Below, in pieces: positions 43,100 to 53,493 of a DNA stretch of 64,000 nucleotides. The notes under the pieces are model-generated. The model saw nothing but the letters and a program-made list of their open reading frames with translations, searched no databases and was not told the origin of the DNA. The position numbers and the translations under genes were made by a program. Each line of letters starts with the position of its first letter. The first letter of the stretch is position 1. This stretch comes from Periconia sp. R9002 (Eukaryota; Ascomycota; Dothideomycetes; Pleosporales; Periconiaceae). The stretch lies in assembly GCA_023627715.1 (NCBI GenBank), contig JAMAHW010000118.1:33892-97891 (forward strand), written 5' to 3'.

Positions 43100-45574
43100 T
43101 CACCCTAAGAATTTCCGCGCGTGATTGCGGTCCCTCTCTTCGCTATATCCTTCCAGCCTTGCGCCACAAAGCACGACCTGCATTTTGTTTGGATCCCCAT
43201 TTACAGACTCGACCCTCAATCGCCAATGCGCCTTGGTCACTAATAGCTCTCCTTCCTGCTCATCATCGTCATTTTCCTGCGCGTATGAGTTCCTTGGTCC
43301 CCCCCAGATCCATTTTCTGCCATCACCTTTGGCACCCATTTCGGTATGCTGCAGTCCAATACGCCCCGACGTTTGGTCTATTGCGAGCTCGACTTGATGG
43401 TTGTTGATTTCGATATAACAGTCTGAATCAATGCGAATGCGGACGCGACGTTCACTGAGGCCAGAATTGGCAGGGGATACAGGTTGGGCGGCAACACCAC
43501 CCCCGGATTGCAACATCATCAATCCAAGGGGTTGGTTTGCTGGAAGTCCCATCTTCGATGCAATCACAGAGAAGAGAGATGTTATGCGCGCCAGCGTGCT
43601 TCCGCGGAATGTCGCTCTGGCATGAAATGTCAAGGGCCCTGTGGTGTTGGAAACTTCTGGCGTGATTTTGGGTAGATGAAGCGTGGTGGACTCCGTGGCC
43701 GATATTTCCAAAATCAAGACATTGGTACTGGAGTGATCATCCGTATACGGTCGAGCGTAAGATACGGTCCCTGATCTTAGTTGCGCACCACCAAGGGAAG
43801 GTTGCGGACTGACGTGATCTTCAGAGATGCCTGAATTAGATGGAGCTCGCGATCCATCACCCGAACTTGACATGCTTGTTGAGTCTGGGATGAACGAGAC
43901 TCCAGATTGTCTGACATCATCCAAACGAATCAGTATCTCTGATTGCGACCTTTTTAAGTTGTATGAGATGTGACAAGGAATGAGTTTCTGCTCGAGACCT
44001 TTAAGATGAAAGTAGCGCGCATCCCGAAGCAATTGCGCTCGATGTGTATCGCTACGAATCTCAACACTATATCCCTGTAGCATCTTGACTAATTCCTGGA
44101 AGATCTCACCACTTCTACTGGGTACTGACGGTGGATGTATTGATGGTGGTCGAAGCAGCGCATTGCGGTCTAGGCCTGGAAAGACCTCCGAGGGTGTGGA
44201 GAAAAATTGAGCGAAGCCGAGGGTGAAATAGTTGGGACTGTCTCCCGGTGAGGAAAACAGATCGCGTGGGATCTGGAAAGGCACTCCACCGATGCGGATG
44301 AATATGTCTGTGCTAAAAAGCTGCTTGGTGAGGCGTGGTACTAGCCAATATTAGTCTTGAATGAGCTGGATCAGAGGGGAGCCAAGCTCACGCGAATAGA
44401 ATTGTGCATCTGCAAATAGACGGACAAAATGCTCACCATCCCTGGGAGTGATATAGTATCCTTGTAGATGCGAAACAATATCGCGAAAAGTATAGGGATC
44501 TCGGTCAATATATAGCGTCTTCACATCACCAGCGCGACCTTGATTACTGTGAATTTGTTCTCGGAAGAAATGAGAGAAATATGAGGGAGCTCTTTCATAG
44601 TTAGCTATAGATTGCAAAGAAATGGGCGAGGAAAGTTTACCGTCCGATGATAGCGATGCACCAGACAGTCTGAATAACTCAGAACCAATCTGTATGGGAA
44701 AGACCTTGCCGGCAGGGAGCACATCGTAGCCTCCTGGAGATTCGACTACCCTTCGAGGTCTGGAAACATCTATAACACGACCCTGAGGCCCAGTCCCTCT
44801 CCCCGTTTCCCTCCGTTTTGGTAACTCGTTGTTTGTGTGAACCTCGCCCTGCGTCGTACGATCGTTCTGGTCGGGAGGAAAAGCAGGCTTGGTCGTAGCC
44901 TCGGAAGCGGTCGCAGTCGCGACTATGGGCGAAGTGGCAGATGCTGATGACGAGGAGCGCGACTTGTTTGCGCGTTTCGCCGGATGCGAGTCGGATGGTA
45001 CAGGAAGACTACCTGCATGGGATACGGCAGAGTTAGGCTCAGACTCGGCTTTCCTCTTAGTGCCCATGCTCGTCTGGGGATCAACTGTTGCCTTAGGAAC
45101 GCTGGAGTACTGCTGGGGCGAGCGGAATGACGAGTTTTCGGGAAGATTCACCGGTAGAGGGAGGCTAAAGTCGTTCTCGGTGGCCGTGCTCTGAGCCTGG
45201 AGCTCTTGCACAAGCTCTCCCTGGGGCTCGTAGTGGTTGGAGAAGTCAGAGTAGCCGTTGGGGTTGGCCCAATCCCAGGTCAATGGCTCGAAGCCTGTGA
45301 ACTGGTCGGGTTCGGCTTGCTGCTGGGCGCCGAACTCGTGATAGGTCATGAATGGTTCGTGATGGAGGGCGGCGGGTGCGGAGTGGTCTGGGGCATAGTT
45401 GTTACGCAGGTGAGGGCTAGTACTTGTACTTGTACTTAAATGCACATGGACAAGATGAGCTTCGTCGGCTCCACCAAAGCGGGCGAGCGATGGGTCAGTG
45501 CTTGGAAGAGTAGCCGCAACGTCCACGTCTTGTGGTAACGTTACGGGTTGGCCAGATGCAGTGCCAGGAGGCAT
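43100..45574 (-). CDS. large BTB/T1-like domain protein
   Basis: Two exons (44392-45574 and 43100-44340) encode 807 residues. The 51-nt intron has a GTGAGC donor, a GACTAAT branch and a GCTAG acceptor. The first 270 residues are disordered and rich in Ser, Pro and Gln, with a basic nuclear-type motif (PAKRANKSR). From about residue 285 a BTB/T1-like fold appears: FPIQIGSELFRLSGASLSS, YFSHFFREQ, then LYIDRDPYTFRDIVSHLQGY. A second similar unit follows the intron: DIFIRIGGVPFQIPRDLFSS, NYFTLGFAQFF and EIFQELVKMLQGY. Tandem BTB/T1 units are found in fungal proteins of unknown function. The C-terminal 300 residues have no known domain. Oligomerisation or scaffold function is inferred. Confidence 0.88.
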
Positions 45575-46153
45575 GAAGGAGGTTGTTGCAGCTAGATCGC
45601 TGACTAGTGTGCTGGCCGGTCTCGGGCCACCAATTCCTTCGTGAAAGCGCCCGCGACAGCACAGCGATTTGCCGTGTCGAGACCAAGGGGATCCAAAGGC
45701 CAGGGGGAAAACAGAGAAGAGTGTCTATGTAATGGTGCTTGGCCCTTGGTAAGCTTGTTCGGGGCGAATGTGTAAGACAGCCAATTTAGCTACACATGCC
45801 TATTCCAACTTGGGGCACCGAAAAAGTATAGCTACATATAACGGTGCAATATACATACTTAGGGGCACCCAGATTCAGTACTATCAATCGCAATGCACCT
45901 GTACGTCTGTATGCTGCATCCTAGTTGCGCCTTGCTCGCTTAGGCGAAGTGGTCGGGTCAGCTCCACGGCTCGCTCTTTCGACAAGACCGAGATGAGCGG
46001 TTTGGTGTTTGCCTAACATGTGTGCCACTACTTGTCGATTGATCTTGTATTGAAATTGAGTATAACATATCTTGTACAGGCCAACCGTACCGACACACGT
46101 ACATACATATGTACCTACCTACTTATGTACACCCAATCTAGTGACCATGACGG
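45575..46153. other. intergenic, 0.6 kb
   Basis: This holds the upstream region of the large BTB-like gene and the 3' flank of the GST gene, with ACATAC/TACCTAC-type simple sequence near 46096-46130. Confidence 0.6.
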
Positions 46154-47139
46154 CTAACGACCAGCTTCCGAGAAGGGAACGAATTCATCACCGCTTGCTT
46201 CAGCAACTCTTGCGCCAGCCTTTTTGTATGATTCCAGATTTTGAATTTTTCTCACGTACTTGAAAAGTCCTGGATACGTCTTCTCGGTCAATCTTTTGCC
46301 TTGAATCGCTCCTTCCAGTACGAAAGTCATCATGATGTCAGCTCCAGTCACGGTATCCCCGCAGAAGAACTCCCCAGCCGGCGGCTTCCCTAGCATCTCT
46401 TCAAGGTACTTCAATTGCATCTCAATCTCGGGAGTGGTGTATTTCTCGTCCACCGTATCGGCAATCTTCTTTGCAATAGGCTTGATGAAGAACGGTACCG
46501 GTGCTGTGCGTATGTTCCCCGTTATCAACGATACAAGTAGGTTAGGCATCAAGCTGCTCTCGGCGTAGTGCATCAGATACTAATAGTTTCTTCGTCATTA
46601 GTAGAAAGAGAGGGACTTCGCAGACGGTTCCAAGGTTGTGATTGAAATGCACGTGCCCAAGGCTTTGGGTTGAACACGTACAAAAAGTGCATACGGCCTG
46701 AATGTTTGTAAGACGGTAAACTTACGCGGTATTGAATCCAGGCCTCAGTCTCTGCTCCAACTTTGCCATCTTTACCTTCAGGGTAGCGTTGTGGTATATG
46801 TTCGCGGCCAAAGTGCTCGTAGAGGTACTCCACTATTGCGGCGCTTTCTGCAAGCACAAGTGGCTGCTCCAGCCCCGGCGCCTCGATGCTGATGACTGGC
46901 GATTTTCCCAGTGGATGAACTTTTCTTAGCTCAGGTGGTGCACGCATGTTCTGGTCCCGTTTGTAGGTCTTGATCTCGTAGTCCAGTTTGAGCTCTTCCA
47001 GTAGCCAGACGATTCGCTGGCCGCGTGAATTGTTCAGCCTTGCACTCGGGTTAGGACAAGTCGAATTTCAGTCTATGATCAATACCAAGCATGTGGCTTA
47101 CCAGTGGACCGTAATCTTCACATCTTGTTGCTCACCCAT
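46154..47139 (-). CDS. glutathione S-transferase
   Basis: Three exons (47102-47139, 46726-47038, 46154-46579) encode 258 residues. The introns are 47039-47101 (GTAAGC, CCTAAC, AAG) and 46580-46725 (GTAAGT, ACTAATG, TTAG). The N-terminal thioredoxin fold reads ITVHWLNNSRGQRIVWLLEE, with the NSR segment supplying the glutathione-activating Ser region. HPLGKSPVISI carries the cis-Pro, and LAESAAIVEYLYEHFG carries the ES motif that binds the glutathione gamma-glutamyl group. The C-terminal helical domain starts at QYRYLMHYAESSLMP and includes FFCGDTVTGADIMMTF. It belongs to the fungal Gtt1/Ure2-type cytosolic group. Conjugation or peroxide detoxification is the expected role. It is head-to-head with a complex I subunit gene. 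Confidence 0.95.
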
Positions 47140-47776
47140 GATTTGGGACAATGGGACAGTCAATAATGGGGAATGGTAGAGCTTTGAGGGCCGAATGACA
47201 GGTACTTGAACAGCAGCAGGCTCGCCTTTAAGTCCCTGACGGAAACCGCAATTACGGAGTGGGCGATGCCCGGTGGTCGGCGAGTCGGAACTCGATCGTG
47301 AAACCTCTTGCGGTGAACACAACCCAAGTAGTTAGTGTGTATGGAGGACCCTTATGACTACCCCAATAGCCTATTCTGTACAGGTATACTGTCGTAGACC
47401 AAACATGTGACTACCTATGTACCTAGGTACTTTTAGGATGATGCGTTCAACCGATGTTCCGAGACACGCTATTGTTTTGTAGGAACGTGAGCCACTGGCA
47501 GGAATAAACATTGAACCAAAGGAGGAAGCAGGCTTAACGATTAATATAAGCACCACCATAATTCGTAACCTATGGCATCATTAATAGATTGAGAAACTCC
47601 GCGTGCACATAATAGGACACGGAAACACGCATTGTACTTGGTAGGCACTTGCCAAGACGATGCTTAGTCATGTCGCCTGCGGCATCATCGCGGCTCTCTA
47701 TCGTCACTCTTCATGATCAATTCCAACACAATCCCATAACCCCTTCTCCCACCACTATCGCCGCCCATTCTTCACC
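47140..47776. promoter_or_regulatory. bidirectional upstream region of GST and complex I subunit
   Basis: The two genes diverge from this 637-bp region, which must contain both promoters. It includes the palindrome at 47420-47429. No TATA box is clear. Confidence 0.5.
47420..47429. repeat. intergenic palindrome TACCTAGGTA, copy 3
   Basis: This is an exact 10-bp palindrome in the shared GST/complex I upstream region. Confidence 0.8.
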
Positions 47777-48233
47777 ATGGCAGGTGGCCATCATAATCCC
47801 CCGAGTATGTACCCTAGTCATGCAACACCTCATCCGCGCTCGATGCTAACTCTTGGTTCTCAGCGATCCACATGGATCCCGCACTCCTGAAATGGAACAG
47901 TATGCACCTCCGATTCCTTTCCTCCCACCCACCACCCATTAAGAAGATACTTGAAGCTCTGGGACATCAATTGGAAGGAGGTATTTCCCGGCTGACCTGA
48001 GTTAGACATGGTGATCAACCGACACAAGTACTTCCGTTGGACACCACGAACAGCATGGATCACCTTCGCATATGTTGTTGCGGTCCCAAGTCTACTTGGT
48101 GTTGCCGGATACATGACAGAAGTAAGTCTCACTAGCAGTTAGTTACATCAGGCACAAAAAAATGTTGATTGTCATTTAGGGCAAGTGGGACATGCGCGGG
48201 AAGAGGAGAGGCGATATGATTTCCGAGTTTTAA
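47777..48233 (+). CDS. mitochondrial complex I accessory subunit (NDUFB4/B15-type, NUO6.6-like)
   Basis: Four small exons (47777-47804, 47864-47899, 48006-48121, 48180-48233) encode 77 residues, so no long open frame exists. All introns are GT-AG: 47805-47863 (GTATGT, GCTAAC, CAG), 47900-48005 (GTATGC, GCTGAC, TTAG) and 48122-48179 (GTAAGT, TTAG). The protein begins MAGGHHNPPTIHMDPALLKW and continues with RHKYFRWTPRTAWITFAYVV, one membrane-spanning helix, and a charged end GKWDMRGKRRGDMISEF. This matches the small single-helix B15-type subunits of fungal NADH:ubiquinone oxidoreductase in the inner membrane. It has no cofactor and serves in assembly or stability. The family call is from memory of fungal sequences. 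Confidence 0.85.
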
Positions 48234-49055
48234 TGCAGCCATGAGGCCAAGACGAAGGAAGAAAAAGTAGCAACAGACAAATCATGGGATTTGGACAGAC
48301 CGGATTTGTGTACAAATAAGAATCCAACACGCTTTTGACAAACGGCTGCGAAACGATTGCGAAAAGATCTGCGCTTTTTCTTATACCATAAGTTCGAATA
48401 CTGGCGATGTTTTCGAGTTGAAAATGCTTCTTATTCGATCTTCTGACATCATGATCGCAATAACAAAAGTTGAAACGTATACACTTTGAGTACAAATGAT
48501 AGAGATGGCATAATCAGCCAGTCACCTTCAAAGCAATCAATTAAAGTAACAACCTTGGAACTGCTGCAATTAACCAACCTCTACTCTGTTAAGGGGGAAA
48601 AAAACCCCCCAGGGTTCTCATTGATGAGTAGCCATGCCTGGCTTAAGAGGCCTTATCCCTCATGAGAGCACGTATATTCGGCTCCGAGTCGACTGCTTAT
48701 ACTCAGTAGCATTCAAAAGAGGCCATGTGCCTTCACGTGTAGAGAGATGGAAGGTTGCGAGCGAAGTAGTACTACGCCAAAATAGGAATAGACCTCTGCC
48801 TTGTTCGACCGCAGCGGAACCTTGTATGTGCATATCTTTCACGATTATACCTAGGAATATATGTAGGTAGGTACATGTATATATCTCCCCTGGGTAGAAG
48901 GGGAAGGTACACTGCCCTTGTTGCAACTAGTGGTTGCCTAAAGTGAACAGTGTTACGACAGTACAAGTCTAAGCGCTCGCTACTCGTCCTACGATCGGCC
49001 TGCACACCATAACTCAACTATAGTGTTATCTTCTCATGTCCCGGGACCGTTCGAC
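48234..49055. other. intergenic, 0.8 kb
   Basis: This holds the 3' flank of the complex I gene and the upstream region of the OGFr-domain gene. A short A-run/C-run junction lies at about 48596-48611. No gene was seen. Confidence 0.6.
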
Positions 49056-49988
49056 ATGGATTTCCTCAGTTCTAAAGGGAAGCGAGCAGGGTCTGGTCAG
49101 AAAGTGGGGGCAACACCCCGTATCGTGGCATTCTACGACCCCGAAATTGGTGGAACCGACGTTCGTGGTCGCTCACATCAAGAGATTTTGCAATGGTCCG
49201 ACGACAAACTCGAGTACTGCCACGACTATATACAATGGCTATTTCCTCTTCCTGAAGGTTCAGTGTTCAACTTCAACGCTCCCGTCATCAGCAAAGAAGT
49301 CCTAGAGGCTTTCCGCAGCAACTCGACATTACAGCGCCGACTTCGAGCGAGCTTCATGCGCATGCTGCAGTTCTATGGCTTCACAGTTTCAATAACGCCT
49401 GGTCCAGATGAGAAAGCTGGTGGAGCTGGCGAAGTGGACGCGTCCAAGGATTCAAGAGCCGCATTTCCGACCCACGAGAATATAAGAGCACCTCGATTTA
49501 AACAGCCCGAAGACTCAATAGCCACGACCCAGATCCATTCTTATACATCCGATACGAAGAAACATTCAGAAGCTACTCAGCGAGCGCCCGCCACACCCGT
49601 TTCTGTCTCGTCAGATCCAACGCCCTTATCACTCGGGTCTCTCCTTCCTAGTGACTACCGCATCATTCGTGGCAAAAATTGGAAACAAGCGCACCGAAAT
49701 TGGGCTAGAATGACAAACCACAATCATCTCCGGATTACTCGCATACTGCGATCTTTACGAGTTCTCGGTCTACAAGAGGAATGTGACATCTTTTATATTA
49801 TTCTCAAGGAAACTTTTGACGACCCTAAAATCCAAATTGGGTCGATGTCATTGGAGTACTGGACTCGCGCTGTTGAGCAGCCTCTCTACATAGCTCCGAA
49901 TGGCGAGGAAGTTGAGTGGCTGAAAATCTGGGAAGAGAGCAAAGACGCAATAGTAACAGAGGCAAAGAAGGCGGACGAGGCAGTCTAG
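49056..49988 (+). CDS. OGFr-conserved-domain protein
   Basis: A single exon encodes 310 residues from the first true ATG at 49056; the frame upstream opens only with GTG. Residues 20-120 match the opioid growth factor receptor conserved region: IVAFYDPEIGG, QEILQWSDDKLEYCHDYIQW, LFPLPEGSVFN and APVISKEVLEAF, then LRASFMRMLQFYGF. A disordered linker (about residues 125-195) follows. The second half of the domain resumes at NWKQAHRNWARMTNHNHLRI and runs through RILRSLRVLGLQEE to WLKIWEESKD. In fungi and plants the domain occurs in soluble proteins unrelated to opioid signalling, with unknown biochemical function. No signal peptide is seen. Confidence 0.9.
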   Translation: MDFLSSKGKRAGSGQKVGATPRIVAFYDPEIGGTDVRGRSHQEILQWSDDKLEYCHDYIQWLFPLPEGSVFNFNAPVISKEVLEAFRSNSTLQRRLRASFMRMLQFYGFTVSITPGPDEKAGGAGEVDASKDSRAAFPTHENIRAPRFKQPEDSIATTQIHSYTSDTKKHSEATQRAPATPVSVSSDPTPLSLGSLLPSDYRIIRGKNWKQAHRNWARMTNHNHLRITRILRSLRVLGLQEECDIFYIILKETFDDPKIQIGSMSLEYWTRAVEQPLYIAPNGEEVEWLKIWEESKDAIVTEAKKADEAV

Positions 49989-51034
49989 TAAGGCATGGTT
50001 CCCTCATCATGCCCTCGAGGTACAAGTCGTGTGGGCATGATACAAGGCGATGATTATGTGATATCCGACCAAGACTAGTTTGGTAGCATGATTCTGACAC
50101 GGAGAGGGTGTCAATTCTTTATTCAACTCCAGCTTTTCATTGTGTCATACTAAGCCGTAGATAGGTACAGTGCCATCGTCTAATCCATGTATGCGTGCCA
50201 TTATGAACATTGTTATTTGCGTTCACCGAACATGGCGCAGAAATCAGAAGCATTTACTAATTTCTATTTGGATCGTTCACTACTCCCATGCCCTTAGTAG
50301 TCAGGGAATGGCCGAGTACTCCCTTTGTTAATCTCGACCACGTTGAATCAATAAGCCCCAACCAGCAAATTTGTGAACATATCATAACGGCCTTCTCCAA
50401 CTGATTAGCAATCCTCACTGTACCCTCAAAGTCAATGGGTTTCGGCTTGTACATGTATCATCAGTACATACGTACACTCCTTGGTCATGAAACAAGAATG
50501 CATGTACTGAGACTGGATATACAAATCATCAAAAACTTTGCTGTGTAGAACGGAATACGAAGGTAACTTACAGCAGTTGTAGACGAAACAAGCAAAAAAC
50601 AATTGTGATGTGAGCCTGTCCCCATTGAGTACATGAAGATCAAATCTCGATTGTAGAATATAAACCACAAAGTAAAATTTTTATGCGCGTTGCTGAACGG
50701 CTGGATCACTAGTATGTGGTCTGAGAATTATTTGGACATATTTCTCGTATTATGGTGCTTCGTCTATTGTGCAGCTGACTCACTAGCTAATTGTACTGTT
50801 ACATGGAGAACCCGCCTCTAACCGGCGGAACAAGTACCAAAATCTATCACTTTGGCTGCTTAACAAACGCAAACACATTAAGAGAGGAAAAAAGGAATAT
50901 ATGCAAAAGGTGTACAAAGACAAGCCGTGCTTTTGGTAGTATCAAAAGCTCACCCCGCAGAGCGTTTTTGACTGTCCTGGTATCGAGCGTTTCTACCCCA
51001 TTCGCCACCCTACACTTCTGATCGTCGAAATGGC
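49989..51034. other. convergent intergenic region, 1.0 kb
   Basis: This holds the 3' flanks of the OGFr-domain gene and the phosphate carrier gene. Small ORFs are not protein-like. Nothing else was seen. Confidence 0.6.
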
Positions 51035-52200
51035 TTATTTTGAGATTTCCACTCCGCCCGTGGCTCCGAGCGCCTTCTTGATGTCACCTGATGATGGATT
51101 AGCATTCGAATTACGGGTTAGACAGGAGTGTACTTACCGTAGATGGCGAATTGTCCAGCCGTGATACCGCCAACCATGAGAAGACGAGCACCGATACCGC
51201 CGAAGCTGCCACGGAGGCCGAGCTCTTTGCCGATCTTGATCAAACGAGACACGGTACCCTCACCAGGAAGACCCTGGGTCTTGTTGATCTTGGAAAGCAT
51301 GGTGTCGGCGGGTTGAGAGATGATAGCGGCGGCGAAACCAGCGATGAGACCGGAGCCCAGGTTGACGGCGGTCTGAGTACCAGAGGAAGCAGTAGACTTG
51401 TCGACGAAGGAGCGGTAAATCTGCTCACTAACCTTCTCGTACACGACGAATTTGGCCATTGTGTAAGGAACCCTGAAAGGAGGTTAGCGGTAGACCCAAG
51501 TGACATGCGAGGCACACAACGTACTGCTTGAACAGAATGGGACCGAAACCAGAGTAAAAAGCACCAACACCTTCCTGCTTCAAGATCTTGGAGAAACCAC
51601 CGACCAAACCGTTGGCGAAGGTAGGCTGCGACACCAATCGGATACGGGTGGCCTCAAGGGGGCAGAGGGCGATGTCAGCGATGAATTCGGCGCAAGCAGC
51701 CGAGGCAAGGTAGACGGCGGTGCGGTTCTTGACGGCATTTTCGTAGCCGATCAAGTCGATGCTTTGCTGCTTGAAGAATTCGTAACCACCGAACTTGAAG
51801 GCACCCTGGAGGAAGTAACCGGCAAAAGTAGGACCGACACCGGTCCAAAGAGCGCCAGCACCCTCGTTGGCGATTACCTGACGGAAGCCACCGATGAAAC
51901 CCTTGTTGTAAGTGGCCGGATCAAGCTGGATCCTCGTCTTGACGCTGTGGAAGATTAGCACGCAGGCTTATCGCAGCGACAGCCATTGGGAGTGGTGGGC
52001 GCGTCGCGTGGGGGAGCAACATACACATCAACGGGAGTGAAGCCACCGTGAGTGACAGCACAGCAGACGGCACCGGCGAAGGCAAATCTTGAGTACAGGT
52101 CGACGCCGGAGGGTTTTGTTGGGTCGGCAGCGAGGGCCTTGTTCTTGAGGGCGTCGAGCTTGACAGAGCCCGTGGAGGAGGGAGGGGCGTTGGCAGACAT
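51035..52200 (-). CDS. mir1: mitochondrial phosphate carrier
   Basis: Four exons (52025-52200, 51525-51944, 51138-51472, 51035-51087) encode 327 residues. The introns are 51945-52024 (GTATGT, GCTAATC, CAG), 51473-51524 (GTACGT, CTAACC, CAG) and 51088-51137 (GTAAGT, GCTAAT, CAG). The three carrier signatures are present: [20 protein letters not shown] and [10 protein letters not shown], one per tandem repeat of two helices. The N-terminal matrix-side sequence and [21 protein letters not shown] are typical of the Mir1/PiC group. It imports phosphate with H+ across the inner mitochondrial membrane for ATP synthesis. The last exon encodes only [17 protein letters not shown]. It diverges from the MFS gene. 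Confidence 0.96.
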
Positions 52201-53493
52201 GAGCGTTGTATGTATGGGAGATGGACGGGGGTCAAGCGGAGGTGGAAGAGAGGAGAGGAGATGGGGTGCGGTGTCTTGTGCCTGGTGGTGATGATCAAGG
52301 AAAAGAGGTTGGAGTAGAGGAAAAGTTGCTTCCTCTCCGCCGCCGCTAGGTGTTCCCGTCTTCACCCGAATCCCGCTTTGGCCACTCACAGCAGCCAGCG
52401 CTCGCACGTACTCTAATCTCGCCTGTTAGGCCAGGTACGCCAACCAAGTATTTTATTTTACTACCGACTGACTTAGTCATCATCACCCTCACCCCGTGCC
52501 TCAACTCGCTGCGTGATATATCCTCCGCGACATATATATCTCTCTCTCCTTCGCCGACTTCTGCTGCATGCGACGCTCATGTTCGCTACCAGGACGGCCC
52601 TGAAATCCGATAGGTCTTGGTTTCAAATCAGGTGATTCGAATCTTCATGTCCAGGACACTGGGTACAGCAGCCATCAGGATTAACATGGCGCTGCTGGAC
52701 GAGTTTGTTGTAAAAGCAGTAGGACGTGGTCAGGAATTGATTGGAATGGCTGAGGTGATTGAAAATGACGGAAAAGGGACGAAGGATGGCGCAAAGAGGG
52801 GAACGTGGAAAAGAACGATAAGAGACCGACGTGTGAATGGAGGTCGAAGTAGCCTGTGCATGATGGACAAGTACAGACATGTATGTAGGTAGGTATGTAT
52901 GGGAGGAGGGTTTGTTTGTTGGGAGGAATGATATCTGTAGACGCAGGTTCGTACTCTAAAATACATAGTTACATACATGCAGGCCGCGACGGTGTGTGGG
53001 GGAGTGGTCATTAATTGACGAATCGGGGCTGGAGGTCCTCCGCAAGCGGCGTCTCGAATTTTGCGCTGCCTCTCTTATCTCGACGCCAAAGTATCTCAGC
53101 ATCAACCTGTAACTTACAGCCTAAATATTCGATATGTAAGTATGTATGTAGGTGGTTGCATGTTTTTCATTGGACGACGTATGCGTCGACATGACGTTTA
53201 TGCGCACCCGTTGTACTTTCCCAGTTGCAGGTTGCACCTCCTCTGCGTGTGACTTGGCATGGATTTGTCGGCCCACATTCGTGGAGGCTTCTAGCTAGAC
53301 CGACTGACTACTAACCCAAATACTGACCTCCGCTCGCTCCATGACTAAGTACCTAACCTACTTGCCTACCTACTTTAAACGCCCACCCACCTTTTTCCCT
53401 CCAGACTTGCTTCCATCCCGTCGCCCTTCACCTGCTGGTTTGCTTGCTTGCTTGCTTGCTTGCTTGCATCCGACCTTGCTGGTCCCACCTCTC
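52201..53493. other. divergent intergenic region, 1.3 kb
   Basis: This is shared upstream sequence of the phosphate carrier and the MFS gene, including a TGCT microsatellite close to the MFS start. No extra gene was seen. Confidence 0.55.
53441..53468 (+). repeat. TGCT tetranucleotide microsatellite
   Basis: Six TGCT units plus TGCA lie 26 nt before the preferred MFS start codon. They are in the leader, or in the coding region if the upstream ATG at 53341 is used. Confidence 0.85.

Noticed and set aside
49023..49055. Eleven-residue N-terminal extension of the OGFr-domain protein
   Set aside because: It would begin with GTG. The ATG at 49056 is the first canonical start.
52600..52660. Possible tRNA B-box-like words (GGTTTCAAATC, GATTCGAATC)
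   Set aside because: No matching A box or cloverleaf can be folded around them.
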